Shown: positions 8,525 through 17,608 of the stretch, piece by piece
Layout: each line of letters begins with the position of its first letter
Numbering within the stretch: the stretch's first letter is position 1
NCBI GenBank assembly: GCA_051954695.1
Contig: JBQCHL010000018.1
Location: forward strand, 124,001 to 188,000
DNA length: 64,000 nt
Reading direction: 5' to 3'
From: Terrimonas_A sp051954695
GTDB lineage: Bacteria; Bacteroidota; Bacteroidia; Chitinophagales; Chitinophagaceae
Program-made: the position numbers and the translations under genes
The notes under the pieces: generated by a model
What the model saw: only the letters and a program-made list of their open reading frames with translations
The model's database searches: none
Told to the model about the DNA's origin: nothing

Positions 8525-11095
8525 ATGAAGCAACTTTTTATTTGTTTCGCAGGGATCTGTTGTCATTTTTCCATGATGGCACAACAGGCTTCCATACAGA
8601 TCGATGCAACAAAGCCCGGTAGTAAAATACCTTCCACACTGCATGGGATATTTTTTGAAGAGATAAGTCATGCCGGTGAAGGCGGGATCTATGCCGAATT
8701 GATCCAGAACAGGGGTTTCGAAGAGAGCCGTATTCCTGCGGGCACCAAACTGGAAAATGGTTTCCTGGTGCCCTGGCCGGAGAAGCCTCATTTTATGATC
8801 GAGCCGCGGAAAACAGACTGGAAACTTGAATGGCCACATACTTCGCAATGGCCTGCATGGTCAGTTGCTTCAAAGAACGGCGCAACAGTTGAATTAGCGC
8901 TTACTACCGAACATCCACTCAATAACGCGACACCTAATTCTTTACAGGTAAGGATGAACAATCCCGGTAGTAAAGGAACAGTTGATCTTATCAATGAAGG
9001 CTTCTGGGGTATCAATGTTATTAGTGGCGACAGTTATAATCTTGTATTTTATGCACGGACCAATGAGCAGTATACAATGCCTGCAACTGTTTCCCTGCAA
9101 TCGCCGCATGGTAAGATCCTCGCCAGTCAGACATTTAAAACGATACAATCCGGATCATGGAAGAAATATAGCTGTACATTAAAAGCTACTGCTACAGATA
9201 AAAAAGCAAGATTCGTTTTCAGTTTTCCGGGAAGTGGAACAGTTTGGCTGGACTTTGTTTCTTTATTTCCTGCCAAAACATTTAAAGGCCGTGCAAATGG
9301 TTTGCGTCCTGATCTGGCAAAACTGATCGCCGGTTTGACACCCTCTTTTGTCCGGTGGCCGGGAGGCTGCTATGTAGAAGGCATCACCATTGAAAGTGCA
9401 CCTGACTGGAAAACGACTATTGGCCCGGTAGAGAAGAGGCCTGGTACTTTCAGCCCCTGGGGATACTGGAGCAGTGACGGTTTCGGTTATCATGAATACC
9501 TGCAGTTTTGTGAAGACATTAATGCAGATGCCCTGTATGTTTTCAATGCAGGCGTTTCCTGCGAATACAGGAGTGGGACTTATGTGCCGGAAGCGGCTAT
9601 TCAACCCTATATCCAAAATGCGCTTGACGCGATCGAGTATGCGATCGGGCCGGTCACTTCTGTGTATGGAAAAATGAGAGCAGATAATGGTCATCCAAAA
9701 CCCTTCCCATTAAAATATGTTGAGATCGGCAATGAACAGCATGGGCCTAAATATGCAAGCCGCTACAATTTATTTTATGAAGCCATACGCAAAGCATATC
9801 CTTCCATCCGCATCATGGCCAGTATGGGAATAGGGGACGTGAACCAACGGACCCTGAAGGATATGAAGAAAGTGGATATCGTAGATGAGCATGCTTATAA
9901 AGATGCTTACTGGAGTATGCGTAATACAGATCATTTCGATAAATATAAAAGAGGCGATTGGGAAATGTATGTTGGCGAGTATGCTACAAATGGAGGAGTG
10001 GGAGCCGGTAATATGCGTGCTGCCCTGGCAGATGCTGTGTATATATTGGGTATGGAAAGAAATGCCGACCTCGTGAAATGGAGCAGTTATGCACCCTTGC
10101 TTGTAAATACCAATGATGTGGATTGGCCGGTGAACCTGATCAATTTTGATGCTGCACAAAGTTTTGGCCGTATTTCTTATTATGCCATTCAACTGTTCAG
10201 TGACAACAGGGCTGATATAAATCTTACTACTGCAATAGATATTCCCCGTGAATCATCCACACAACCTCTTTTTTCCGGCAGCATCGGCTTAGGTACCTGG
10301 GATACGCAAGCCGAATTCCGGGATATTGAAGTAAGCCAGAATGGAACAGTTGTATACAAATCCGATTTCATCAACAATGCAGCGGAATGGGCGGGAATCA
10401 GGGGTGAGTGGTCGGTAAAAGAGGGAGCACTGGCCCAAACTGCTGAAGGGCCGCAGCGGCTTGCTATGCTATCCAAAAAATTTGATACATGCACCATCCG
10501 TTTGAAAGCGCGGAGAATGGGTGGATTGAATGCGTTCATGATCCCTTTTGCGGTAAAGGACAGCAACACCTATTTGCGTGCTCATATCGGTTCATGGCTG
10601 AATGCCTGCAGTGTGTTTGAAAGTGTTACAGATGGATATGAAGTGGCAGGTCTTACAGACCAGAAACGCCTGGCAAAACCGATTGAAACGGGAAGATGGT
10701 ATGATATCCGTCTCGTGATCGGTGCCGATAAAGTAGATTGCTATCTCGATGGGGAATTATTGATGACCTATACACCGCCGTCCAAAATATTTGCTCTTGC
10801 TGGTAAAAAAGAGAGCACGGGAGAGATCATTCTTAAGCTGGTTAATGCGGGACCCGCTGCTGTAAAAACAAAGATCAATATTGCCGGATTGGAAGGAATT
10901 CCTTCACAAGCGATGCCGAGCAGCTTATCGGCTTCCAGTGACCAGGTGGAAAATTCTTTTGCCCAGCCGCGGCAATATACGCCTGTATCCCGCCAGATTG
11001 TTATAGACCCGAAAAATCCCGAAGTGGAATGGTCTCCCTTCTCAATTAATGTACTTCGTATTAAACCAACCGGTAAATCAAAACAAAGCAGATAG
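8525..11095 (+). CDS. GH51 alpha-L-arabinofuranosidase with inserted lectin-like domain
   Basis: Secreted enzyme of 856 residues releasing terminal alpha-L-arabinofuranose. A signal peptide (MKQLFICFAGICCHFSMMAQQ) precedes the family N-terminus (LHGIFFEEISHAGEGGIYAELIQNRGFE is the recognisable stretch around residue 40). A CBM4/9-like beta-sandwich lies at about 95-250, then the TIM barrel. The acid/base is Glu404 in EIGNEQHG and the nucleophile Glu485 in VGEYATN. After the barrel, residues about 575-760 form a concanavalin/LamG-like insert (ASP-rich strands, SGSIGLGTWDTQAEFRDIEV) inside the C-terminal arabinofuranosidase domain, making it longer than the usual 500-660 residues. It lies between GH127 and the DPP-IV-like gene in one run, so it probably removes the capping alpha-Araf before GH127 acts on beta-linked arabinose. 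Confidence 0.9.
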   Translation: MKQLFICFAGICCHFSMMAQQASIQIDATKPGSKIPSTLHGIFFEEISHAGEGGIYAELIQNRGFEESRIPAGTKLENGFLVPWPEKPHFMIEPRKTDWKLEWPHTSQWPAWSVASKNGATVELALTTEHPLNNATPNSLQVRMNNPGSKGTVDLINEGFWGINVISGDSYNLVFYARTNEQYTMPATVSLQSPHGKILASQTFKTIQSGSWKKYSCTLKATATDKKARFVFSFPGSGTVWLDFVSLFPAKTFKGRANGLRPDLAKLIAGLTPSFVRWPGGCYVEGITIESAPDWKTTIGPVEKRPGTFSPWGYWSSDGFGYHEYLQFCEDINADALYVFNAGVSCEYRSGTYVPEAAIQPYIQNALDAIEYAIGPVTSVYGKMRADNGHPKPFPLKYVEIGNEQHGPKYASRYNLFYEAIRKAYPSIRIMASMGIGDVNQRTLKDMKKVDIVDEHAYKDAYWSMRNTDHFDKYKRGDWEMYVGEYATNGGVGAGNMRAALADAVYILGMERNADLVKWSSYAPLLVNTNDVDWPVNLINFDAAQSFGRISYYAIQLFSDNRADINLTTAIDIPRESSTQPLFSGSIGLGTWDTQAEFRDIEVSQNGTVVYKSDFINNAAEWAGIRGEWSVKEGALAQTAEGPQRLAMLSKKFDTCTIRLKARRMGGLNAFMIPFAVKDSNTYLRAHIGSWLNACSVFESVTDGYEVAGLTDQKRLAKPIETGRWYDIRLVIGADKVDCYLDGELLMTYTPPSKIFALAGKKESTGEIILKLVNAGPAAVKTKINIAGLEGIPSQAMPSSLSASSDQVENSFAQPRQYTPVSRQIVIDPKNPEVEWSPFSINVLRIKPTGKSKQSR

Positions 11096-11187
11096 TTTTT
11101 TATAGTAAGCCAACAGTGTTTACCTTAGATTCGATATTTGCCCAGCTATGGGCGATTGCTTTGCTTTTTTAAACACGTTAAATTTTT

Positions 11188-13335
11188 ATGCGATCCTTTA
11201 TTTGTTTTATCCTGTGCTTTTGCATATTCTCTTTTGCTGTATCCGCTCAACGCGGATTAAAATGGAATAATGACGGCACAGGTTATTATTTAGTTGAAAA
11301 AGGTGTGATCGTGAAATACGACCTTCCTTCCTTTTCCCGCAGTGAGGTGGTGCAACCTTCACAAATTACCCCGGCAGGCAGCAGCAAACCACTTGCTGTT
11401 CGCGATTTTTCCTTCAGTGCTGATGGCAAACGCCTGCTGATCTATACAAATTCCAAAAGAGTGTGGCGGCAGGATACAAGGGGCGACTACTGGGTGCTTG
11501 ATATGACTGATAACAAATTGCAACAGCTCGGAAAAGACAAGCCTGTATCTTCACTGATGTTTGCCAAGTTCTCTCCTGATGCCAGCCAGGTAGCTTATGT
11601 AAGCGGACATAATCTTTACGTGGAAGATATTGCCACCGGCAAAATCTCTGCGCTTACTTCAGATGGTACCGACAGGATCATCAACGGCACTTTTGACTGG
11701 GTATATGAAGAAGAGTTCAGCTGCCGGGATGGGTTCCGGTGGAGCCCTGATGGCAAAAGCATTGCTTACTGGAGAGTGGACGCTTCCAATATCAGGAATT
11801 TCTTAATGATTAATAATACTGATTCCCTCTATTCATTTACCATACCTGTGGAATATCCCAAGGCAGGCCAGGACCCTTCGGCCTGTAAAGTTGGTGTGGT
11901 AAATATTGCAACAGGCACTACTAAATGGATGGATGTACCCGGTGATCAGCGTCAGCATTATATTCCAGCAATGGAATGGATGGCAGACAGCAGGCAGATC
12001 ATGTTGGAGCAACTGAACCGCAAACAGAATGAAGCGAAAATATATCTCTGTGATATTGTAACAGGAGCTGCCAATCCTATTTATTCCGAATCGAATAAAT
12101 CATGGATAGATGTTGAACCAACTGAAGGGAATGGATGGAAATGGATCAATAATGGTAAGGAATTCCTGGTGATCTCGGAAAAAGATGGGTGGCGCCACCT
12201 GTATCGTGTCAATACCAATGGAGGGAAGGAATTGCTGGTAACAGTAGGCAATTACGATATGATCAGCCTGAAAGCTGTGGATGAAAAAGGAGGATATGTA
12301 TATTTTATGGCGTCTCCTGATAATGCGACCCAACAATATCTTTATCGGATCCAGCTCAACGGAAAAGGTAAACTGGAACTGTTATCGCCGGTTGATCAGA
12401 AAGGAACGCATAATTATACGCTTTCTCCCAACGGCCGTTATGCCAATCATAGTTTTTCCAATCATAAGAACCAGTCGGTTTCAGAATGGGTTAGTTTTCC
12501 CGGACATAAAACATTTAAGGAAATATCCCGTAAAATGGAACCTTCAGGTAATGTAGAGATGTTCCAGGTCACTACAGATGATGGTGTTACTATGGACGGA
12601 TGGATGATCAAACCAAAGAATTTTGACAGCACCAAAAAATATCCTGTGCTTTTTTATGTGTATGCAGAACCTGCTAACACCACGGTACGGGATGCGATAG
12701 GGTCTGCAGGTACACGCCTTTATGCCGGTGATATTGCCGCTGATGGATATATACAAATAAGTGTGGAAGGCAGAGGAACACCTGCTCCGAAAGGTGCGGC
12801 ATGGCGTAAAGCTATTTACCAGAATATAGGCATCATCAATATCCGTGACCAGGCAATGGCTGCAAAGAAGATTATACAATGGCCTTTTGTTGATCCCGAT
12901 AGGATAGCCGTTCATGGCTGGAGCGGTGGTGGATCTACTACCTTAAATCTTTTGTTCCAGTATCCCGATATTTATAAAACAGGTATTGCGATAGCGCCGG
13001 TAGCAAACCAACTCCTGTATGATAATATTTACCAGGAAAGGTATATGGGGCTGCCACAGGAAAATAAAGAGCCCTTTGTTCAGGGTTCACCTATTACACA
13101 TGCAAAGAACCTTAAAGGTAACCTGCTGGTGATCCATGGCACAGGCGATGATAACGTGCATTACCAGGGAACTGAAATGCTGATCAATGAACTGGTGAAA
13201 AATGGTAAGCAATTCCAGATGATGAGCTATCCAAACCGTACACATGGCATTAGCGAAGGGCCAGGGACCTCTGCTCATTTGGCGCAGTTGTTTACAAGTT
13301 ATTTAAGGACCCATTGTCCCGGAGGACCCAGATAA
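11188..13335 (+). CDS. S9B dipeptidyl peptidase IV-like serine protease
   Basis: Exported prolyl dipeptidase of 715 residues that should remove Xaa-Pro dipeptides from peptide N-termini. The N-terminal signal sequence (MRSFICFILCFCIFSFAVSAQ) is followed by a beta-propeller (about 30-480) containing FDWVYEEEF, the Glu motif that binds the substrate N-terminus in DPP-IV. The C-terminal alpha/beta hydrolase domain has Ser579 in GWSGGGS, Asp654 in GTGDDNVH and His686 in RTHGIS as the catalytic triad. It is 92 bp after the GH51 gene and 25 bp before the M24 peptidase, so it belongs to the same run. In that context, glycan-trimmed proline- or hydroxyproline-rich peptides are the probable substrates; whether it accepts Hyp at P1 is unknown. 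Confidence 0.92.
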   Translation: MRSFICFILCFCIFSFAVSAQRGLKWNNDGTGYYLVEKGVIVKYDLPSFSRSEVVQPSQITPAGSSKPLAVRDFSFSADGKRLLIYTNSKRVWRQDTRGDYWVLDMTDNKLQQLGKDKPVSSLMFAKFSPDASQVAYVSGHNLYVEDIATGKISALTSDGTDRIINGTFDWVYEEEFSCRDGFRWSPDGKSIAYWRVDASNIRNFLMINNTDSLYSFTIPVEYPKAGQDPSACKVGVVNIATGTTKWMDVPGDQRQHYIPAMEWMADSRQIMLEQLNRKQNEAKIYLCDIVTGAANPIYSESNKSWIDVEPTEGNGWKWINNGKEFLVISEKDGWRHLYRVNTNGGKELLVTVGNYDMISLKAVDEKGGYVYFMASPDNATQQYLYRIQLNGKGKLELLSPVDQKGTHNYTLSPNGRYANHSFSNHKNQSVSEWVSFPGHKTFKEISRKMEPSGNVEMFQVTTDDGVTMDGWMIKPKNFDSTKKYPVLFYVYAEPANTTVRDAIGSAGTRLYAGDIAADGYIQISVEGRGTPAPKGAAWRKAIYQNIGIINIRDQAMAAKKIIQWPFVDPDRIAVHGWSGGGSTTLNLLFQYPDIYKTGIAIAPVANQLLYDNIYQERYMGLPQENKEPFVQGSPITHAKNLKGNLLVIHGTGDDNVHYQGTEMLINELVKNGKQFQMMSYPNRTHGISEGPGTSAHLAQLFTSYLRTHCPGGPR

Positions 13336-13360
13336 TAAAATGATCATTAAATAGGAGAAC

Positions 13361-14746
13361 ATGTTTAGCAGAGAAACTTATAAAGAGAGAAGACGCGTGC
13401 TTTCCGCTGCAATGGGTAAGGGACTTATATTATTACTCGGCAACAGTGAAAGCGGCATGAACTATAAAGACAATGTGTATCCGTTCAGGCAGGATAGCAG
13501 CTTTCTTTATTTTTTTGGCCTCGACAAACCCGGCCTGGCTGGAGTTATTAATGTAGACGAGAATACAGAAACGATCGTGGGAGATGAAGCGACGCTTGAT
13601 GATATTGTATGGACAGGACCACAGGCTTCCCTGTCAGAGGCAGCAGAAAAAGCCGGTATTAAAAAAGTGATCGGTACGGATAAGCTGCCGGATATAATCA
13701 AGCGGGCCCTTGCATCAGGACAAACTGTACATTATCTTCCCCCTTACCGGCCGGAAAACCTGTTATGGTTGTCAGCATTATTGAACCGGCCTGTTGCGGC
13801 AGTGAAGGATGATGCTTCCATTCAGCTTATTAAAGCGGTGGTGGCCCAACGGGCTATAAAATCTCCGGAAGAAGAAGCAGAGATCAATAAGGCAGTTAAT
13901 ATCAGCAATGAAATGCATCTTGCTGCAATGCGGGAGTCGGTTGCCGGTGTTACAGAAAAGTTTGTCAGCGGCAAACTGGAAGGTATGGCGGTAAGCGCAG
14001 GTGGACGCCTTTCTTATCCTGTCATCTATACAATCAATGGGCAGATCTTGCACAATCATCCTACCGATGCTGTTTTGAAAAGCGGGCAGATAGTGCTTTG
14101 TGATGCTGGCGCCGAAACAGCCATGCATTATGCAGGTGATCTTACGCGGAGTTATCCTGTAGATAAGAAATTTACTTCCCTGCAAAAAGAAGCCTATGAA
14201 ATTGTTCTGCGTGCACAGGAAGAAGCTGTCAATTCCTTAAAGCCTGGTGCATTGTTTTACGATATCCATCATCTTGCCTGCGAATGGCTGGTAAAGGGCC
14301 TGCAGCAATTAGGCTTGATGAAGGGTGATGTTAAGGAAGCGGTGCAATTGGGGGCACATACATTGTTTTTCCAGTGCGGCCTTGGCCACATGATGGGATT
14401 GGATGTGCATGATATGGAAGACCTGGGTGAACAATATGTCGGCTATGCTGATGGTCAGCAAAAAAGCAAGGAGTTTGGATTAAAATCCCTCCGTTTAGCC
14501 AGGAAGCTTGAGCCAGGCTTTGTGCTGACGGTTGAGCCAGGACTTTATTTTATACCCGAACTGATGGATATATGGGAAAGCCAGAAAAAATTCAGCCAGT
14601 TCATTAATTATGATAAGCTCGCTCCATTCCGCAGTTTTGGGGGTGTAAGGGTAGAAGAAAACTTTATTATCACCGGTCAGGGCTACCGGTTGCTGGGAGA
14701 TCCGCTGATCAAAACCGTAGCGGAGATCGAGCAGTACAGGGGATAG
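13361..14746 (+). CDS. M24B metallopeptidase, aminopeptidase P / Xaa-Pro peptidase type
   Basis: Predicted cytoplasmic dimetal peptidase of 461 residues, with no signal peptide, cleaving the Xaa-Pro bond. The N-terminal creatinase-like domain (residues 1-150, with GNSESGMNYKDNVYPFRQD and FLYFFGLDKPG) resembles the PepP N-domain. The pita-bread domain keeps the metal ligands: Asp in LCDAGAE, Asp in AGDLTRSYPV, His in GLGHMMGLDVHD, Glu in VEPGLYF and Glu in VRVEENF. Together with the exported DPP-IV-like enzyme it would take Xaa-Pro/Hyp peptides down to free amino acids. It ends the plus-strand run and is convergent with the symporter gene; the 32 bp between hold a weak AGCTTA/TAAGCT dyad. Confidence 0.9.
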   Translation: MFSRETYKERRRVLSAAMGKGLILLLGNSESGMNYKDNVYPFRQDSSFLYFFGLDKPGLAGVINVDENTETIVGDEATLDDIVWTGPQASLSEAAEKAGIKKVIGTDKLPDIIKRALASGQTVHYLPPYRPENLLWLSALLNRPVAAVKDDASIQLIKAVVAQRAIKSPEEEAEINKAVNISNEMHLAAMRESVAGVTEKFVSGKLEGMAVSAGGRLSYPVIYTINGQILHNHPTDAVLKSGQIVLCDAGAETAMHYAGDLTRSYPVDKKFTSLQKEAYEIVLRAQEEAVNSLKPGALFYDIHHLACEWLVKGLQQLGLMKGDVKEAVQLGAHTLFFQCGLGHMMGLDVHDMEDLGEQYVGYADGQQKSKEFGLKSLRLARKLEPGFVLTVEPGLYFIPELMDIWESQKKFSQFINYDKLAPFRSFGGVRVEENFIITGQGYRLLGDPLIKTVAEIEQYRG

Positions 14747-14778
14747 CCCGCAGCTTATGTTATTAGTGATTTAAGCTA

Positions 14779-16407
14779 CTACCAGAACACAGTATACAAC
14801 GCTGCCAGTATCCCGCAAATAATGATTGATCCAATCACGAATCCCCTTGATACACGGAACATAGAAGTGTCTACTGCTATTTCATGTGTGCCGGGGGATT
14901 TGGGTTTGGCAAGGCTTACAACTATCATAATAAATGTGGTCAACAGGAATGTAATCCCCATCCTGTCAAGAAATGGATAATCAGGAAAAGCACCATTAGA
15001 CCAGGATGGCAGGAATTTCAATACAGTAGAAATGGGTATCGTCAGCAATGCTCCTGCCATTGCGGCTGTAGCGGTTGTTTTTTTCCAGTACAGACCAAGC
15101 AGGAAAATGGCCAATACACCCGGAGAGATAAATCCAACATATTCCTGTATGAACTGGTAAGCCTGATCCAGCGATTTTAATGCCGGCGTAACCAAAGCAG
15201 CGATCAGCATTGAGATGATCACCGCCCATCTGCCTATCCGCACCAGTTTTTTCTCTGAGGCATCTTTATCAATGAATTTCCTGTAAATATCCAATGAGAA
15301 GATAGTGGAGATACTATTGGCTTTGCCTGCGAGGGATGCTACGATGGCAGCAGTAAGTGCTGCAAAAGCCACACCCTTTAATCCTGCAGGTAAAAGATTC
15401 ATGAGGGTAGGGTAGGCATGGTCTGGTTTCACTGCGCCTGCTGCATCCGACATCTCCTGTTGGAACAGGCCTTTGCTGTGCAGCACATACATAGCAATGC
15501 CGGGCAGCACGGCAATAACGGGAATGAGTAATTTCAGGAATGCAGCGAAAAGGATCCCTTTGCGCGCTGTTTTCAGATCAGCACCTAATGTGCGTTGTAC
15601 AATATACTGGTTACATCCCCAATAAGCAAGATTGTTGACCAGCATGCCTCCGATCAATACAGACAATCCTGGCAATTCCTTGTAATGAGGGCTGGATTTG
15701 TCAAATATCATATGGAAATGATCCGGTGCCTCCTGGCGCAATATTGAAAGGCCTTTAAATATGTTTTTGCCAAATCCGAAATTTTCGGATAATAAAGTGA
15801 GGGCAAGATAAGTGGTGATCAATCCACCGATGATCAATACGATCACCTGCACCACATCTGTATACCCTATCACTTTCATTCCTCCCAGTGTTACTATCAC
15901 TGAAAAAATAGTTAGCCCTACAATACACCATTCAAAGCTGATACCTGAAATAGCAGAGATGGCCAAAGAACCGAGATAAATAATAGAGGTGAGATTAACG
16001 AATACATATACCAATAGCCAGAACACCGCCATCACCGTGCTCACCGAATCATTATACCGGGTGGCAAGAAATTGCGGCATAGTAAATATTTTATTCTTGA
16101 GATAAACAGGTATGATAAAGATGGCGACAATGATCAGCGTAGCTGCTGCCATCCATTCATACGTGGATATGGCGAGACCCAGGGCATAGCCTGATCCACT
16201 CATGCCAATAAAATGCTCTGCCGAAATATTAGAAGCGATCAGCGATGCACCAATTGCCCACCAGGTGAGTGCTCCCTCTGCCAGGAAGAATTCTTTTGCC
16301 CCCTGGCTGGCTGATTTCTTTTTATTGTAGATATAATAACCGTATGCGGAGATACCAACGAAATAGATGAGGAAAACAATGTAATCTGCAGTATGTAAGG
16401 TTTTCAA
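14779..16407 (-). CDS. Sodium/solute symporter (SSS family, SGLT-like), candidate myo-inositol transporter
   Basis: Inner-membrane Na+-coupled symporter of 542 residues with about 14 hydrophobic segments. Signature stretches are FLAEGALTWWAIGASLIASNISAEHFIG near the first helices, and the GGMKVIGYTDVVQVIVLIIGG segment typical of the SGLT branch, which also includes eukaryotic myo-inositol transporters. The start is TTG at 16407 (MKTLHTADY); no ATG lies in frame between it and the preceding stop. It is the last gene of the susC-to-iol minus-strand run, 29 bp after lacI, so its likely cargo is myo-inositol or a product of the locus. A monosaccharide such as galactose is the main alternative. 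Confidence 0.87.
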   Translation of the reverse strand: MKTLHTADYIVFLIYFVGISAYGYYIYNKKKSASQGAKEFFLAEGALTWWAIGASLIASNISAEHFIGMSGSGYALGLAISTYEWMAAATLIIVAIFIIPVYLKNKIFTMPQFLATRYNDSVSTVMAVFWLLVYVFVNLTSIIYLGSLAISAISGISFEWCIVGLTIFSVIVTLGGMKVIGYTDVVQVIVLIIGGLITTYLALTLLSENFGFGKNIFKGLSILRQEAPDHFHMIFDKSSPHYKELPGLSVLIGGMLVNNLAYWGCNQYIVQRTLGADLKTARKGILFAAFLKLLIPVIAVLPGIAMYVLHSKGLFQQEMSDAAGAVKPDHAYPTLMNLLPAGLKGVAFAALTAAIVASLAGKANSISTIFSLDIYRKFIDKDASEKKLVRIGRWAVIISMLIAALVTPALKSLDQAYQFIQEYVGFISPGVLAIFLLGLYWKKTTATAAMAGALLTIPISTVLKFLPSWSNGAFPDYPFLDRMGITFLLTTFIMIVVSLAKPKSPGTHEIAVDTSMFRVSRGFVIGSIIICGILAALYTVFW

Positions 16408-16436
16408 AGCAATCGTTTTTTTTATAAGACGGTATT

Positions 16437-17513
16437 TTATTTTTTTCCTTTTGCCGGATCCGTGGCTTTTGATTTTGCAACGGGAATGATACTGGCTTTA
16501 ACAGGTGTTGACTCCCTTACGATCAGGTTGGGGAGCAACACGGATTTCACCTGTTTCAATTCTTTTTTGTCAATCTGATCGAGTAAAATCTTCAAAGCAT
16601 TTTTCCCGATAGCCCTGATGGGTTGGGAAATAACTGTGATGGATGGCGATGCCAGCCTGAAGTGATCATTGTCATCAAAACAGATAACAGCAATATCCTT
16701 TCCTACTTTCTTATTCAGGTTGCGCAATCCTTCCAGGCCGGGAATGCCCAGGTTGTTGGACGTAAATAATATTGCATCTATATCGGGATTGGCAGCAACA
16801 AAGCTCTCTATCTCGCGCACTGTTTTCTGGGCAGAAAATTTGAAAGGGATCTTTTTCACATATTCAGGAACAAAAGGGATCTTATGTTTTCGCAAAGCCG
16901 TTTTGTATCCTTCAAAGCGTTCCTGCAACTGGATCTGTTCTGAGTCATTGGTAACGATCGCGATCCTGGCATAGCCCTGTTTTGCCAGGTGGGTCACACT
17001 GTCGAAAGTTCCCTTGTAGTTGTCCAGTGCTACATAACTGGCAGACGAATTCTGGAAAAACCGGTCTACAAGTACCAACGGTTTGTTTTCCTGCACCAGT
17101 TGATTGATTTCCTGCTGCATTCCCGAAGTAGGAGCGATCAGGTAACCGTCCATCTGCTTATTGAGCAGTGTGCCAAGCACATTCCTCGATTTGCCTTCAT
17201 CATTCTCGCTGCTGCAGAACATTACGGTGTAGCCGAATTTGTCTGCTTCTTCTTCTACCGTTTTTGCCAGGTGGCTGAAGAAAAAGTTGGAGATATCATC
17301 CACGATAAGCCCGAGAGTATAAGTTTTCCCTGTGCGCAAACTTTTGGCTTGCTGATTGGGCCGGTAATTCAGTTCAGCAGCTACGTCCATGATCTTTTTG
17401 ATCTTGGATGGACTGATCTTTCTTTCCGTGCCGTTGCCATTGAGCACAATAGAGACCGTAGTGATGGAGACCCCGGCTTTTTTGGCAATGTCCTTGATCG
17501 AAACCTTATTCAT
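16437..17513 (-). CDS. LacI-family transcriptional regulator
   Basis: DNA-binding regulator of 358 residues. Residues 1-50 form the LacI helix-turn-helix (VSIKDIAKKAGVSITTVS, then the hinge-helix region), and residues about 60-335 form a periplasmic-binding-protein-like sensor (TYTLGLIVDDISNFFFS, PLVLVDRF, AIVTNDSEQIQLQERF, VICFDDNDHFRLASPSIT). It lies inside the operon between iolG and the symporter, where a pathway-specific regulator sensing inositol or an intermediate would be expected. This differs from the DeoR-type IolR of Bacillus and the RpiR-type IolR of proteobacteria. A LacI-type palindrome lies upstream of susC and may be its operator. The spacing to iolG (95 bp) leaves room for a secondary promoter. 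Confidence 0.9.
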   Translation of the reverse strand: MNKVSIKDIAKKAGVSITTVSIVLNGNGTERKISPSKIKKIMDVAAELNYRPNQQAKSLRTGKTYTLGLIVDDISNFFFSHLAKTVEEEADKFGYTVMFCSSENDEGKSRNVLGTLLNKQMDGYLIAPTSGMQQEINQLVQENKPLVLVDRFFQNSSASYVALDNYKGTFDSVTHLAKQGYARIAIVTNDSEQIQLQERFEGYKTALRKHKIPFVPEYVKKIPFKFSAQKTVREIESFVAANPDIDAILFTSNNLGIPGLEGLRNLNKKVGKDIAVICFDDNDHFRLASPSITVISQPIRAIGKNALKILLDQIDKKELKQVKSVLLPNLIVRESTPVKASIIPVAKSKATDPAKGKK

Positions 17514-17608
17514 AGAATTAAGTAGTTATATCCTGCATTGGTTGTTCCCTGTCACTGAACAAACAGTTGATATGAGTTCAAGTTAATCCATTTCATTATT
17601 AAAACCGA

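Noticed and set aside
14752..14777. AGCTTA/TAAGCT dyad between the convergent peptidase and symporter genes as a terminator
   Set aside because: The stem is only 6 bp with a 14-nt loop and no T-run, so support is weak.
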